A stretch of DNA of 50,205 bases from an uncultured Opitutia bacterium (GTDB lineage Bacteria > Verrucomicrobiota > Verrucomicrobiia > Opitutales > Opitutaceae): assembly GCA_903840415.1 (NCBI GenBank), contig CAIMFY010000089.1:1-50205 (forward strand), read 5' to 3'. The notes under the pieces were generated by a model, which searched no databases, had not been told where the DNA came from, and saw nothing but the letters and a program-made list of their open reading frames with translations. Positions 42,268-50,205 of this stretch are shown here, piece after piece. A program made the position numbers and the translations under genes. The stretch's first letter is position 1; each line of letters begins with the position of its first letter.

Positions 42268-42621
42268 TTACGGGGCGTATGTGACGGTGCGCGCTCCGGC
42301 AATCCCGCTAACCGTGAGCGTGATGCCCTGGGTGAAGCCGGACGGGTAGGTCTCGTTTGCGACGGTGTTAAGCGCCTTTACGTAATTCGTGGAGCCAACG
42401 AGACTGCTCTGCGTCACCGACGACACACCGTTTTCCAGGAAATACTGGTCGGCGGCGGCGGCGAGCTGGCGGGCATTGTTCATGACCGCTTTGTCCTGAG
42501 AGGACTGACGGACTTTTTGGAACGCGGGAATCGCCATCGCGGCCAGCAGGCCGATGATGACGACGACAATCATGATTTCAACGAGGGTGAAGCCCTTGGT
42601 GGATTTGTTAATGGATTTCAT
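42268..42621 (-). CDS. Type IV pilin-like protein, copy B
   Basis: A 117-residue prepilin with a 10-residue leader (MKSINKSTKG) cleaved before FTLVEIMIVVVIIGLLAAMAIPAFQ. The mature protein is nearly the same as copy A; the differences are M/L, S/G, I/V, S/D and A/S. The short globular domain has no cysteines. As major-pilin-like subunits the two copies could assemble into the same filament with a shared assembly machine, or be alternately expressed. Upstream, 195 bp separate it from rsfS. Confidence 0.9.
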   Translation of the reverse strand: MKSINKSTKGFTLVEIMIVVVIIGLLAAMAIPAFQKVRQSSQDKAVMNNARQLAAAADQYFLENGVSSVTQSSLVGSTNYVKALNTVANETYPSGFTQGITLTVSGIAGARTVTYAP

Positions 42622-42816
42622 ACGAGGCAGGTATCGATTTTTTTATTTATGATAAGATGCCGCTCAATCGCGAGCAGCAGACGGACTCAATCGTTTTATT
42701 CGTCAGAACTCAAGCTGGAACTCACGCGCTAGCCGCATCCGCGATGGGTATAAACACTATGCGCAATAACACCCACCACCGACGTTTTTGGGTGAATGGC
42801 GGACGAATTCGACAGC

Positions 42817-43248
42817 TTACTTGCGCTTCGGGCGGGCTGCTTTCGCCTGCTTCTTAGCGACTTTGGGCTTCGGACCCGTGGAGATTGCCTCCGCGAGCGA
42901 TAGCTCCGCCGCATCCTTCCAGAGTCGCTCCAGACTGTAGAGTGAACGCCGATCGGGGAGAAAAAGATGCACCATCACATCAAACAAATCCACGACGACC
43001 CAGCCGCTGTCGTGCGCCGCATCGATGCCGACGATGCGCGTCTTCGACGCATCGACCGCCTTTTCCAATTCGATCCGCATCGCGCGCAGGTGCGGCTCGG
43101 ACGTCGCCGTCGCAAGGACAAGAAAATCCGTGATCGACGATTGCTCGCTGACATCGAACACGCGCAGGTCGCCGGCTTTTTTCTCGTCCAGCGCGACACA
43201 GCAGATTCTCAGCAATTCGCGCGAAGCCGTCTTGGTTGTTCTTTTCAT
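42817..43248 (-). CDS. rsfS: Ribosome silencing factor RsfS
   Basis: A 143-residue protein of the Iojap/RsfS family. The fold is recognisable by ELLRICCVALDEKKAGDLRVFDVSEQSSITDFLVLATATSEPHLRAM and WVVVDLFDVMVHLFLPDRRSLYSLERLW, matching the conserved D-x-x-D-V-x-V-H-x-F segment. RsfS binds ribosomal protein L14 and blocks subunit joining in starvation. The C-terminal 20 residues are a Lys/Ala/Pro-rich basic tail. The ATG at 43246-43248 overlaps the nadD stop by 4 bp (ATGA), the common bacterial nadD-rsfS pairing. Confidence 0.93.
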   Translation of the reverse strand: MKRTTKTASRELLRICCVALDEKKAGDLRVFDVSEQSSITDFLVLATATSEPHLRAMRIELEKAVDASKTRIVGIDAAHDSGWVVVDLFDVMVHLFLPDRRSLYSLERLWKDAAELSLAEAISTGPKPKVAKKQAKAARPKRK

Positions 43249-43874
43249 GTCACCTCGCGATAAAGGTGGTTGTCGCGAATGTAAACAATCGCCTTGTGCG
43301 GCACAAAATAATCCAGCGAAAGCCCGAGGCGCGAGCGTTCGCGCAACTCGGTTGAATTGATGGCCAGCAAATGCCCGTCGCACCGGTTTAGCCGCAACCC
43401 AGCAATCTCAGGATGTGCCTTCACCGGGAATCCAGGCCGCTCGAGGAAAATAAACTCCACCAGCGCGGCGAGTTCATTGATGTCTTTCCATTGATGGAGC
43501 CTCGGCAACTGATCGCCGCCGATGACCCAGTAAAGTTCATCGTGAGGGTAAAGCGCTCGGAAATGCCGGGCGGAATCAATCGTGTAACTCACACCGCCGC
43601 GTTTTAACTCCAGGTCTGAGATTTCGAACCGGCGATCCCATTCCACGGCGGCCCGGAGCATCGCGAGCCGATCCCTGGCCGAGGATTGGACGTCATTCGG
43701 CTTCAGCGGCGCCTGAGCGGCGGGAACAAGGATCAGGCGATCGAGCTTTCGTTGTTCGAACGCATCCTGCGCCGCCATCAAATGGCCGAAGTGCACGGGA
43801 TCGAAACTCCCGCCGAGAAATCCAATTTTCACCGGCGCACCGTGCGCAGCCGGGTCAATCGTCGCAAGGCTCAA
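43245..43874 (-). CDS. nadD: Nicotinate-nucleotide adenylyltransferase
   Basis: A 209-residue protein. The nucleotidyltransferase motif IGFLGGSFDPVHFGHL (residues 17-32, the H-x-G-H signature) and the C-terminal INSTELRERSR (analogue of I-S-S-T-x-I-R) define NadD, which makes deamido-NAD from nicotinate mononucleotide and ATP. YWVIGGDQLPRLHQWKD lies between. It overlaps rsfS and follows the large surface-protein gene by 69 bp. A shorter start at Val15 is possible but the ATG at 43874 is acceptable. Confidence 0.95.
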   Translation of the reverse strand: MSLATIDPAAHGAPVKIGFLGGSFDPVHFGHLMAAQDAFEQRKLDRLILVPAAQAPLKPNDVQSSARDRLAMLRAAVEWDRRFEISDLELKRGGVSYTIDSARHFRALYPHDELYWVIGGDQLPRLHQWKDINELAALVEFIFLERPGFPVKAHPEIAGLRLNRCDGHLLAINSTELRERSRLGLSLDYFVPHKAIVYIRDNHLYREVT

Positions 43875-43943
43875 TTCAACCAGCGCGCTCGCATTCTCAG
43901 CGAAGCGATTCGCGCCGGGTCGATCGCGGGATCGCGATTCGAG

Positions 43944-46900
43944 TTAGGACGAGGGGCCGTTAATCGATTTGCCGGTGCAATTATTGTAGGCGTCGAACCA
44001 GTTCTTCGTCCATGCCTGATAGCTGGCATTGTAGCGCGAAGGATTCGTCAGCACACATTCGCCCCACCAAATGAAGAGATAGGTGACGTGTTGGTTCCCG
44101 CTGATATAGTTGCCCGCAGAGTAGTTGTATTCTGCGGCGAGCAGGCTTTGCGCGAGTTGATCGCTGGAGTTGTTGCTGTTGGATTTCAGCAGCGAGCACG
44201 CGGCTTGCGGTGAAATCCCGGCAAATACGCCGGTGCCGGCATTGCTGAGACAATTGGTGTAATTGGTCAGCGTCCAGAAATTGGGCATCCACCAGCTCCA
44301 CCAACTGGAGAACGTGTTATCAAGATTGCTGCGCCAATAGCTCTGCGTCTTGCAGGAAGCCGGGAGCTTCTGCAGGGCGCTGAAATCCAGTCCAAATCCG
44401 ATTTGGGCGACCACGACATCAGCCAGTGAAATGGAAACAGCGACGTCGTTGGGTGTCGTGGCCTTGAGCCCCGTCAACGGGACAGCCAGCACGTAGTAGG
44501 AACCGGGAAGAACATTAGCGAAACTGTAGGCACCCGTGCTGTCCGTGACGGTGGTAGCGACGACCTGATTGGCGGAATTAAGCAATTGGACCGTTACGCC
44601 GACCAGACCGATATCGGACGTATGCGAAGATTCGCTATCGCGAGCGAAACTGAAATTCCAACCCCAGTTATTGCTGTTGCCGCAAAGTCGGTTGGAATAA
44701 GAACCACCGCCCCACTGCTGGCCATAATAGCCGGACCAATTTTGATCGTAAGAATACCCACCCCAACCGTCGTCGTTGCATCCCAACTGGTTGGTATAGG
44801 CATCGTGACAGGTCTTGTTGGTATCAAAATCGCCATCGTAATTCGTGTCAAAGAAGACCACGCCACTAATCTTATGCGGTTTGCCAGCAGCAGTGACCGT
44901 GAGAGTCTGGATAACTGCAGTGGCCGCGAGGTAATTGGTGTTGCCAGCTTGGTTTGCCGCGATGTTCGCGGTGCCGGCACCGACGATGGTGATGGTGCTG
45001 CCACTAACAGTGGCGACGGATGAATTGGAACTGGTGTAAGTGACCGCGTTACCGGAACCACCGCCGGTCGCAGTGAGCGCATACGACGCGGTGCCGACCA
45101 CCACCGACGGGAGCGGGCCAAAAATGATGGTCTGAGTCGCCGGGTTAACGACGAGTGAAACCGAGGCCGTCAGCGGACCACCGTAGTTGGCCGAATTGGA
45201 TGGCGTGAAGGTGACGGTGAGGGTCTGCGTGCCCGCCGAGAGTATAGTGCCGGATGCGGGGCCATAAACGTAGGTGCCAGCAACTGCGACTCCAGCATAG
45301 GTCGCGGTCGCGTTGAGTTGGGTAGACGACAGGGCTGTGCCGTAGGTGATGGCAGCAGGATTCGACCAAGCCAGAGTCGGCGTCACAGCAACTGGTGTTA
45401 CAGTGAGGCTCTGGGGGACCGAGGCGGCTGCGGAGTAGTTGTTGTTGCCGGTCTGGCTGGCCGTGATGGTCGTAGTGCCAGCACCAACAATCGTGACGGT
45501 GCTACCACTAACCGTTGCGACGGCCGGATTGGAACTGGAATAGCTGACCGCCAAACCCGAACTCGCAGTCGCAGTAAGTGCAATTGGCGCAGCTCCAGTC
45601 TGCACGGAGGCGAGCGGACCAAAAGCGATCGTTTGCTTGGTCGGGTTGACGAGGAGCGTCTGGGCGACCGGGGTGGCCGCGCTGTAATTCGTGTTACCAG
45701 CTTGGCTCGCGGTAATCGTCGTCGTGCCCCCGGCAATGATCGTGACGGTGCTGCCGCTGACGGTCGCAACGGCTGGATTGGAACTCGAATAACTGACCGG
45801 CAATCCAGAGTTGGCCGTCGCTCCAAGCGTAATCGGTGCCGCTCCAAACGTCACTGGCGTGAGGGCGCCAAAGGTGATGGCTTCACCGGCGGGATTTACC
45901 GTCATCGTGCCTGGGACCAGAGTGATGACGTAATTGGCCGCAATCGCTCCCACGGCCGTAATGGGGTAGGTGCCCGTCGGGCTGGAGGATGTGGCCGTCG
46001 TGTTCAGAACGAGACCACTGACCACTACGGAGGTATCGCCATTCCCGAAGCCGGAGTAGGTTGCGGATAACGCCGGCACGAGCGCACCGTAGGTCATGAC
46101 CTTGTTGGCAGCCGTGATGGTGAGTGGCGCCGGAACGACGGTGAGCGTGAAATTTTGGGTGGCGGTGCCGACGGATTTTGCCCCCGTGGAATCGACCAAG
46201 GAATTGGTTGCTGTGATCGTGAACGGGTAGGAGCCGACCCCCGAGGTGGGCGTGCCGCTCAACACGCCAGTCGTCGAGTTCAGGGTCACTCCCGCGGGCA
46301 GAGTGCCGGTGGTAACAGCAAATGTAGGAGCCGTGTAACCGCTCGCGATGACGGTGTATGTGCCCGCCTGACCATAGGTAAAGGTAGTCGCGGCCGCGCT
46401 GGTGAAAGTCGGCGGCGCGTAGATGTTGATTTGCGTTGTTGCCGTCGTCGTGCCAGCGGCGTTGGTGGCGGACACCGTAATCGTGTGCGGACCGGAGTTG
46501 GTAATCGACGGAGTGACGCTGCCGGATGCGCTGTATGTCAGGTCAGGCAAGGCTGGTGACTGGATCCCGGTGGTGGTGGAGAAAATCAACGTGGTCGTGT
46601 CAATCTGGGCATCCAATGTCGAAATCGTAGAGCCACCGATTGCTGTCGAGACACATGTCGCAGTGAAACTAATCGGCACCGGCACGGAAGTTGAACCGCT
46701 GGGAATGATAAAATTAGCTCCATTAGCCGGCAGAAAACTCGAGACGGGAATGACCGGAAGTGCATTGAGGGATATGGTCGGCGGCGCAACTATCGCGTTA
46801 ATGGTGCCGCCTAAATCAACCACACTGGTTGACGGCCAGTTGGTGCCATATACGTTCCAATAATAGTCTCCTGCCACCGGCCCCGCCGGGACATTGACGG

Positions 46901-47291
46901 AGACTATCACCGTAGCCGTAGTGTTCGGCGCAGAAAACGTCACTGTGGGAGACGACAGCGTGCAATACCCGAGCGCGGCGGCGGCGTTGCCACCATTCGG
47001 AACGGGGACAACTGGCTGGGCGGTTACACTGAAACCAGTATTTCTCACCGCGAGAGTGATCGTGAGTGGATAAGCCGAAGCAGGAATATAAGTCGTGTTG
47101 GGCGCCGTGATAACTAGTGTAAACGGGTCGGTTCCGTTTAGCGCCGCCGAACCGGCGACGAGCGGCTCATTACCTTGGATTACCTGCGAGGTCGGGTTGT
47201 AAGTCGGATTCGGGCTTGAGAGCGCCAGCGCTGACGAGACCAGGATCAATCCGGAACAAAGGGAAACGCAAAAGCGCGAGATGGGATTCAT
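43944..47291 (-). CDS. Large secreted surface protein: MBG/Ig-like repeats and SdrD B-like domain
   Basis: A 1115-residue protein with a signal peptide (MNPISRFCVSLCSGLILVSSALA). In order: an N-terminal region of about 180 residues; a putative-Ig unit (TFAVTTGTLPAGVTLNSTTGVLSGTPTSG); an MBG unit (LTITAANKVMTYGALVPALSATYSGF); several YSSSNPAVATVSGSTVTI-type Big/Ig repeats; an SdrD B-like domain (KPHKISGVVFFDTNYDGDFD, then LVGVTVQLLNSANQVVATTVTDSTGAYSFANVLPGSYYV), interrupted by a Gly/Trp/Tyr/Asn-rich insert; and a C-terminal domain with CKTQSYWRSN that resembles the T-Q-G-Y-W-K domain of bacterial surface proteins. Function is unknown; surface attachment is likely. It is divergent from the gene at 47863. 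Confidence 0.85.
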   Translation of the reverse strand: MNPISRFCVSLCSGLILVSSALALSSPNPTYNPTSQVIQGNEPLVAGSAALNGTDPFTLVITAPNTTYIPASAYPLTITLAVRNTGFSVTAQPVVPVPNGGNAAAALGYCTLSSPTVTFSAPNTTATVIVSVNVPAGPVAGDYYWNVYGTNWPSTSVVDLGGTINAIVAPPTISLNALPVIPVSSFLPANGANFIIPSGSTSVPVPISFTATCVSTAIGGSTISTLDAQIDTTTLIFSTTTGIQSPALPDLTYSASGSVTPSITNSGPHTITVSATNAAGTTTATTQINIYAPPTFTSAAATTFTYGQAGTYTVIASGYTAPTFAVTTGTLPAGVTLNSTTGVLSGTPTSGVGSYPFTITATNSLVDSTGAKSVGTATQNFTLTVVPAPLTITAANKVMTYGALVPALSATYSGFGNGDTSVVVSGLVLNTTATSSSPTGTYPITAVGAIAANYVITLVPGTMTVNPAGEAITFGALTPVTFGAAPITLGATANSGLPVSYSSSNPAVATVSGSTVTIIAGGTTTITASQAGNTNYSAATPVAQTLLVNPTKQTIAFGPLASVQTGAAPIALTATASSGLAVSYSSSNPAVATVSGSTVTIVGAGTTTITASQTGNNNYSAAASVPQSLTVTPVAVTPTLAWSNPAAITYGTALSSTQLNATATYAGVAVAGTYVYGPASGTILSAGTQTLTVTFTPSNSANYGGPLTASVSLVVNPATQTIIFGPLPSVVVGTASYALTATGGGSGNAVTYTSSNSSVATVSGSTITIVGAGTANIAANQAGNTNYLAATAVIQTLTVTAAGKPHKISGVVFFDTNYDGDFDTNKTCHDAYTNQLGCNDDGWGGYSYDQNWSGYYGQQWGGGSYSNRLCGNSNNWGWNFSFARDSESSHTSDIGLVGVTVQLLNSANQVVATTVTDSTGAYSFANVLPGSYYVLAVPLTGLKATTPNDVAVSISLADVVVAQIGFGLDFSALQKLPASCKTQSYWRSNLDNTFSSWWSWWMPNFWTLTNYTNCLSNAGTGVFAGISPQAACSLLKSNSNNSSDQLAQSLLAAEYNYSAGNYISGNQHVTYLFIWWGECVLTNPSRYNASYQAWTKNWFDAYNNCTGKSINGPSS

Positions 47292-47862
47292 GATTTTGAT
47301 GGGATCAGCGGGCTTGTGAAAATTTACACCAAATGCAGATGGCTTCAGCGGGGGAATTCAATTTGGACCTGTGATGTTACTAGGTATTTCTCCTTAAAAG
47401 TCCATGAAAAAGAACCCGCTAAGCGTTTTCACGGCACCCATGCGTAATCCCCGCACGGAATCCGCCAAGAGGAAATGAGCGTAGGGCCGGGAATCGATTG
47501 GTCTTTCGCGCTCCGCGAAATGACACCCCACCCATTCACTCCTTGGAAGGACTAAATCGGACATTTTCATTCAAGGAATCATATCGGACGGGATTCAATT
47601 CTCCCCGTGAATAATCTAGCGTAACAATACTTACCACCCTGCGATCGGCGCCTTGATTGGTCCCTCGGCTGAACTTCAATTTCACGCGCCATTTCTTTTC
47701 AGGCGCGATCAAGCCTCTGGACTCATTCAACGACCTTGTTTTTTCCGTCGTTCCTCCCCGCCCGCTTTGCCCATTTTAGCACAATCTTAAATAGGTATTA
47801 CACCCTAAACCAGCATTGACAAATCCGGCCGATTAGTTCTTATTCTTTCTATCAAGGTCGCA
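47292..47862. other. Divergent intergenic region (571 bp) between two surface-protein genes
   Basis: AT-richer than its flanks. It contains a perfect inverted repeat TTTCGCG-CTC-CGCGAAA at 47504-47520 and a promoter-like TTGACA at 47816. A 64-codon minus-strand frame (47536-47730) has no recognisable features and is probably not a gene. The 11-mer ATGGGATCAGC at 47299-47309 recurs just upstream of the DUF1800 start. Confidence 0.6.
47816..47846 (+). promoter_or_regulatory. Possible sigma-70-type promoter for the beta-strand repeat gene
   Basis: A perfect TTGACA (-35) at 47816-47821 is followed 19 bp later by TATTCT (-10-like, four of six) at 47841-47846, 16 bp ahead of the ATG at 47863. The spacing is a little long, so this is only a candidate. 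Confidence 0.35.
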
Positions 47863-50205
47863 ATGGATATTTTTAACCGCACCCGGCCTGACCAACCCCC
47901 CAACCAAATTGATTCCGATTTGGCCTTGGCGCGGCGTTGGAAAAAAGCGTTGGCGATAGTGACTGTTGGTGTGTTTGCGGTATTCGTCAATTTGCCGCTC
48001 GGTTGGTCGCAGACCTTCACGTGGAGTACGACGGCGGCGAGCGGGACCTTCAACACTGGGGCCAATTGGGGCGGTACCGCTCCAGCCAGCGGCACCACTT
48101 CTTTCCTGGTGTTCGGAACTTCGACAACCACTACTCTCACTGCCAACCAAGGCGCCGGGTGGATTTACGGAAAAATGACGTTCAACAGTGGAGCGCCGGC
48201 ATACACGATTAATGCTGGAAGTGCCTTCACGCTTTCCGGCCAGGCGGCCGCTCTCACTAACAACAGCACGTCGCTTCAAACAATCAGCGACGCCATCACT
48301 TTTGCCAACACGACGGCCCAGACCATCGCGGCGACCAGTGGCGCCATCAACCTCAGCGGCGCCCTCACGCTCACGAACACAGGAGCCGGCATCACGACTA
48401 CCTTCACCGGCTCAAATGCGATCACGTTTGGCGCCTCGGTGGCCAACACGGCGGCGGCCAATCACACCTTTACGAACAATGATACTGGCGGCGTGACGAT
48501 GGGCTCGATCAACCTCTCGAATTCCACCACCGGGCGCACCTTTACTTTTAACGGCAACAGCACCACGACGGTTAATGGCACGATCGCCAATGGTGGCACC
48601 GGTGCGGGCAGTATCACCTATTCGGGCACCGGCAACCTGATCCTCAATGGCGCCAACACCTACACCGGCACCACGACGGTCACCAGCGGCACGGTCCGCG
48701 CCACGGTCGCCACCGCACTCGGCGGCGGCCTCTCGCTCGGCGGCGGCACGCTCCAACTCGCCAATAATGCTGCGACTGCCTTCAACGATAACACGACGCT
48801 GACCGCCAACAGCACGATCACCTCCGACGTCACCACGCTCGGCAATGCCGGCGTCACGCAGACCTTGGGCACACTCGGACTCGCCACCAACACACTCACT
48901 GTCAGCGCTGGCAGCAACATCCTCGCTGGCACCACCGCGGGGCTGACCTTTAGTGGTGCGACCACCATCAGCAGTGGCGCGGGCATTGCACCCGGTGCAG
49001 GCACTTTGCTCACGCTCGGCGCCATTACCGGCACGAATGCCAATTTCACGGTCAATGGCGCTGGCAATGCCACCATCACTGGCATAATCGGCACCGGCAG
49101 TGGATCGCTAACCCAGTCCGGCGCTGGCATGCTCACGCTGTCTGGCACCAACACCTACACCGGCGTGACGTCGATCAACGCGGGCACGCTTTCAGTCGCC
49201 ACGATTGGCAACGGCGGCAGCGCGAGCAATCTGGGCCAGGCAGCGGCGGCCGCCAGCAACCTCGTCCTCGGCGGCGGCAATCTCCAATACACCGGCGGTA
49301 ACGCCACCTCCAATCGATCCTTCACGCTCACGGCGGGCACCACCAGCAGCATCGAAGTCACGAATGCCGCCAACACCCTGACCATCTCCGGCGCCAGCGC
49401 CGCCACTACCGGTGGCCTCACCAAGATCGGCGCTGGCACACTCCTGCTCAGCGGTGCCAACCTCTACACGGGCACCACCACGATCACGGCTGGCACGCTG
49501 CAGGAAGGCATCGCCAACGCGTTGGGATCGGGCGGCATCATCGTGAACGGCGGCACACTGAATCTCGCGACGTTCAATGACACCGCGGGTGCTGTCAGTC
49601 TCCTGAGCGGTTCCATTATCGGCTCTGGCGGCGCGTTGACTGGCACGGGCTACGACATGCAAAACGGCTCTGTCAGCGCCATCCTCGCCGGCACCGGGGC
49701 CCTGACCAAATCGACCACCGGCACGGTGACGCTTTCCGGCACCAACATCTACACCGGCGTGACCTCGATCAACGCGGGCACGCTGTCGGTCGCCACGATC
49801 GGCAACGGCGGCATCGCGGGCAATCTAGGCCAGGCGGCAGCCACCGCCAGCAACCTCGTCCTCGGCGGCGGCAACCTCCAATACACGGGCGCCACCGCCT
49901 CCTCCAATCGATCCTTCACGCTGACCGCCGGCACCACCAGCAGCATCGAAGTCACAACTGCCGCCAACGCTCTGACCATCTCCGGCGCCAGCGCCACCAC
50001 CAACGGTGGCCTCACCAAACTCGGCGCCGGCACACTCGTGCTCAGTGGGGCCAACACGTTCACTGGCGCGACCACCATCAGCGCCGGCACGCTCAAGGCT
50101 GGCGTGGCATCGGTCGCCAACGTCAGCGGCGCGTTTGGCAACAACTCCGCCGTCACCCTCGCAAACGTCGCCGGTGCGACGCTCGACATCACCGGCTTCA
50201 ACACC
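47863..50205 (+). CDS. Autotransporter-associated beta-strand repeat (PATR) protein, 5' part
   Basis: The frame is open from the ATG at 47863 to the window edge (781 codons). A long charged leader precedes a hydrophobic segment (ALAIVTVGVFAVFVNLPLGWSQ), an extended signal peptide, then FTWSTTAASGTFNTGANWGG, a common N-terminal module of these proteins. The rest is a series of G-T-x-x-L-x-L-S-G-x-N-T-Y-T-G strands (for example GNLILNGANTYTGTTTV, GMLTLSGTNTYTGVTSI, GTLLLSGANLYTGTTTI), the PATR repeat, forming a right-handed beta-helix. Whether the C-terminus is an autotransporter barrel, PEP-CTERM or other anchor lies beyond the window. The long minus-strand frames here are shadows caused by the repeats. 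Confidence 0.9.
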   Translation, partial: MDIFNRTRPDQPPNQIDSDLALARRWKKALAIVTVGVFAVFVNLPLGWSQTFTWSTTAASGTFNTGANWGGTAPASGTTSFLVFGTSTTTTLTANQGAGWIYGKMTFNSGAPAYTINAGSAFTLSGQAAALTNNSTSLQTISDAITFANTTAQTIAATSGAINLSGALTLTNTGAGITTTFTGSNAITFGASVANTAAANHTFTNNDTGGVTMGSINLSNSTTGRTFTFNGNSTTTVNGTIANGGTGAGSITYSGTGNLILNGANTYTGTTTVTSGTVRATVATALGGGLSLGGGTLQLANNAATAFNDNTTLTANSTITSDVTTLGNAGVTQTLGTLGLATNTLTVSAGSNILAGTTAGLTFSGATTISSGAGIAPGAGTLLTLGAITGTNANFTVNGAGNATITGIIGTGSGSLTQSGAGMLTLSGTNTYTGVTSINAGTLSVATIGNGGSASNLGQAAAAASNLVLGGGNLQYTGGNATSNRSFTLTAGTTSSIEVTNAANTLTISGASAATTGGLTKIGAGTLLLSGANLYTGTTTITAGTLQEGIANALGSGGIIVNGGTLNLATFNDTAGAVSLLSGSIIGSGGALTGTGYDMQNGSVSAILAGTGALTKSTTGTVTLSGTNIYTGVTSINAGTLSVATIGNGGIAGNLGQAAATASNLVLGGGNLQYTGATASSNRSFTLTAGTTSSIEVTTAANALTISGASATTNGGLTKLGAGTLVLSGANTFTGATTISAGTLKAGVASVANVSGAFGNNSAVTLANVAGATLDITGFNT
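49144..50055 (+). repeat. Duplicated 318-bp block within the beta-strand repeat gene
   Basis: The blocks 49144-49461 and 49738-50055 are highly similar at DNA level and lie exactly 594 bp (198 codons) apart. Both encode SGTNxYTGVTSINAGTL through LTKxGAGTLxLSGAN, including the distinctive NLGQAAA-A-ASNLVLGGGNLQYTG stretch. The intervening 276 bp encode a different repeat. The duplication unit is therefore larger than one PATR repeat. Confidence 0.85.

Noticed and set aside
41717-42621. Conductive (aromatic-rich) pilin idea for the two pilins
   Set aside because: Only about eight aromatic residues in about 107 are present, below what is usually proposed for conductive pilins, and there is no cytochrome nearby.
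42622-42816. Sigma-54 promoter upstream of pilin copy B
   Set aside because: A TGG...TTGC pattern is visible on the minus strand, but the spacing between the GG and GC is off by one base, so it does not meet the usual rule.
47536-47730. A 64-codon minus-strand frame in the intergenic region
   Set aside because: No start signal, domain or conserved feature was recognised; it lies in AT-richer intergenic DNA.
48660-50204. Long minus-strand open frames (164, 101, 156 and 151 codons) opposite the beta-strand repeat gene
   Set aside because: They follow from the repetitive codon pattern of the plus-strand PATR repeats, consist of Val/Pro/Ala-rich low-complexity sequence, and have no recognisable domain.
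1-50205. CRISPR array, prophage, insertion sequence or rRNA
   Set aside because: No direct-repeat/spacer array, transposase, integrase, phage structural gene or rRNA-like segment was seen. The tRNA-Arg has no nearby integrase.

Overview
The window is GC-rich, almost fully coding, and looks like a chromosomal segment of a Verrucomicrobium, probably of the Opitutus group. This rests on family content (paired DUF1800/DUF1501 proteins, large Ig-like and autotransporter-strand surface proteins, a type II secretion operon, Gfo/Idh/MocA plus TIM-barrel sugar genes, many integral-membrane glycosyltransferases) and on short AATCCAA-type heptad repeats sitting in frame inside genes. Assignments come from reading motifs; no database search was run.

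Layout. 1-1321 (minus): 5' part of a surface protein with 88-residue Ig-like repeats, running off the left edge. 1424-4332 (minus): four tightly packed genes, DUF3570 outer-membrane protein, ApbE flavin transferase, TlpA-like thioredoxin and DUF4266 lipoprotein. The DUF3570 protein carries a DAITGATPT sequence resembling an ApbE flavinylation site. 4507-15149 (minus): a ten-gene run of DUF1800, DUF1501 (Tat signal), a pseudopilin-like membrane protein, then GspG-H-I-J-K-L-M, mostly with overlapping starts and stops. A tRNA-Arg(CCT) lies upstream.

15605-19683 (plus): glycerate kinase, a DUF1343 (NamZ-type) lipoprotein, and a three-gene anti-sigma/periplasmic sensor/ECF sigma set in the same order as CnrY-X-H. 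19711-20466 (minus): a secreted protein with two TonB_C-like domains. 20615-24003 (plus): a sugar-catabolism trio. 24009-25968 (minus): xseA and a TVP38/DedA-like membrane protein. 26292-41599: a cell-surface glycan or glycolipid region with two GT2 enzymes, seven polytopic GT-C-like proteins and a SAM methyltransferase.

41717-42621 (minus): two almost identical type IV pilin genes, each with its own terminator. 42817-43874 (minus): rsfS and nadD. 43944-47291 (minus): a 1115-residue surface protein with MBG/Ig-like repeats and an unusual W/Y/N/G-rich C-terminal part. 47863-end (plus): 5' part of an autotransporter-associated beta-strand repeat protein that leaves the window.

The common theme is envelope biogenesis and export: a secretion pseudopilus, Tat- and Sec-exported proteins, pili, repeat-rich surface proteins and glycan assembly. 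The most interesting candidates are the putatively flavinylated DUF3570 system, the coupling of the DUF1800/DUF1501 pair to a type II secretion pseudopilus, and the CnrYXH-like sensor whose expected metal ligands seem to be missing.
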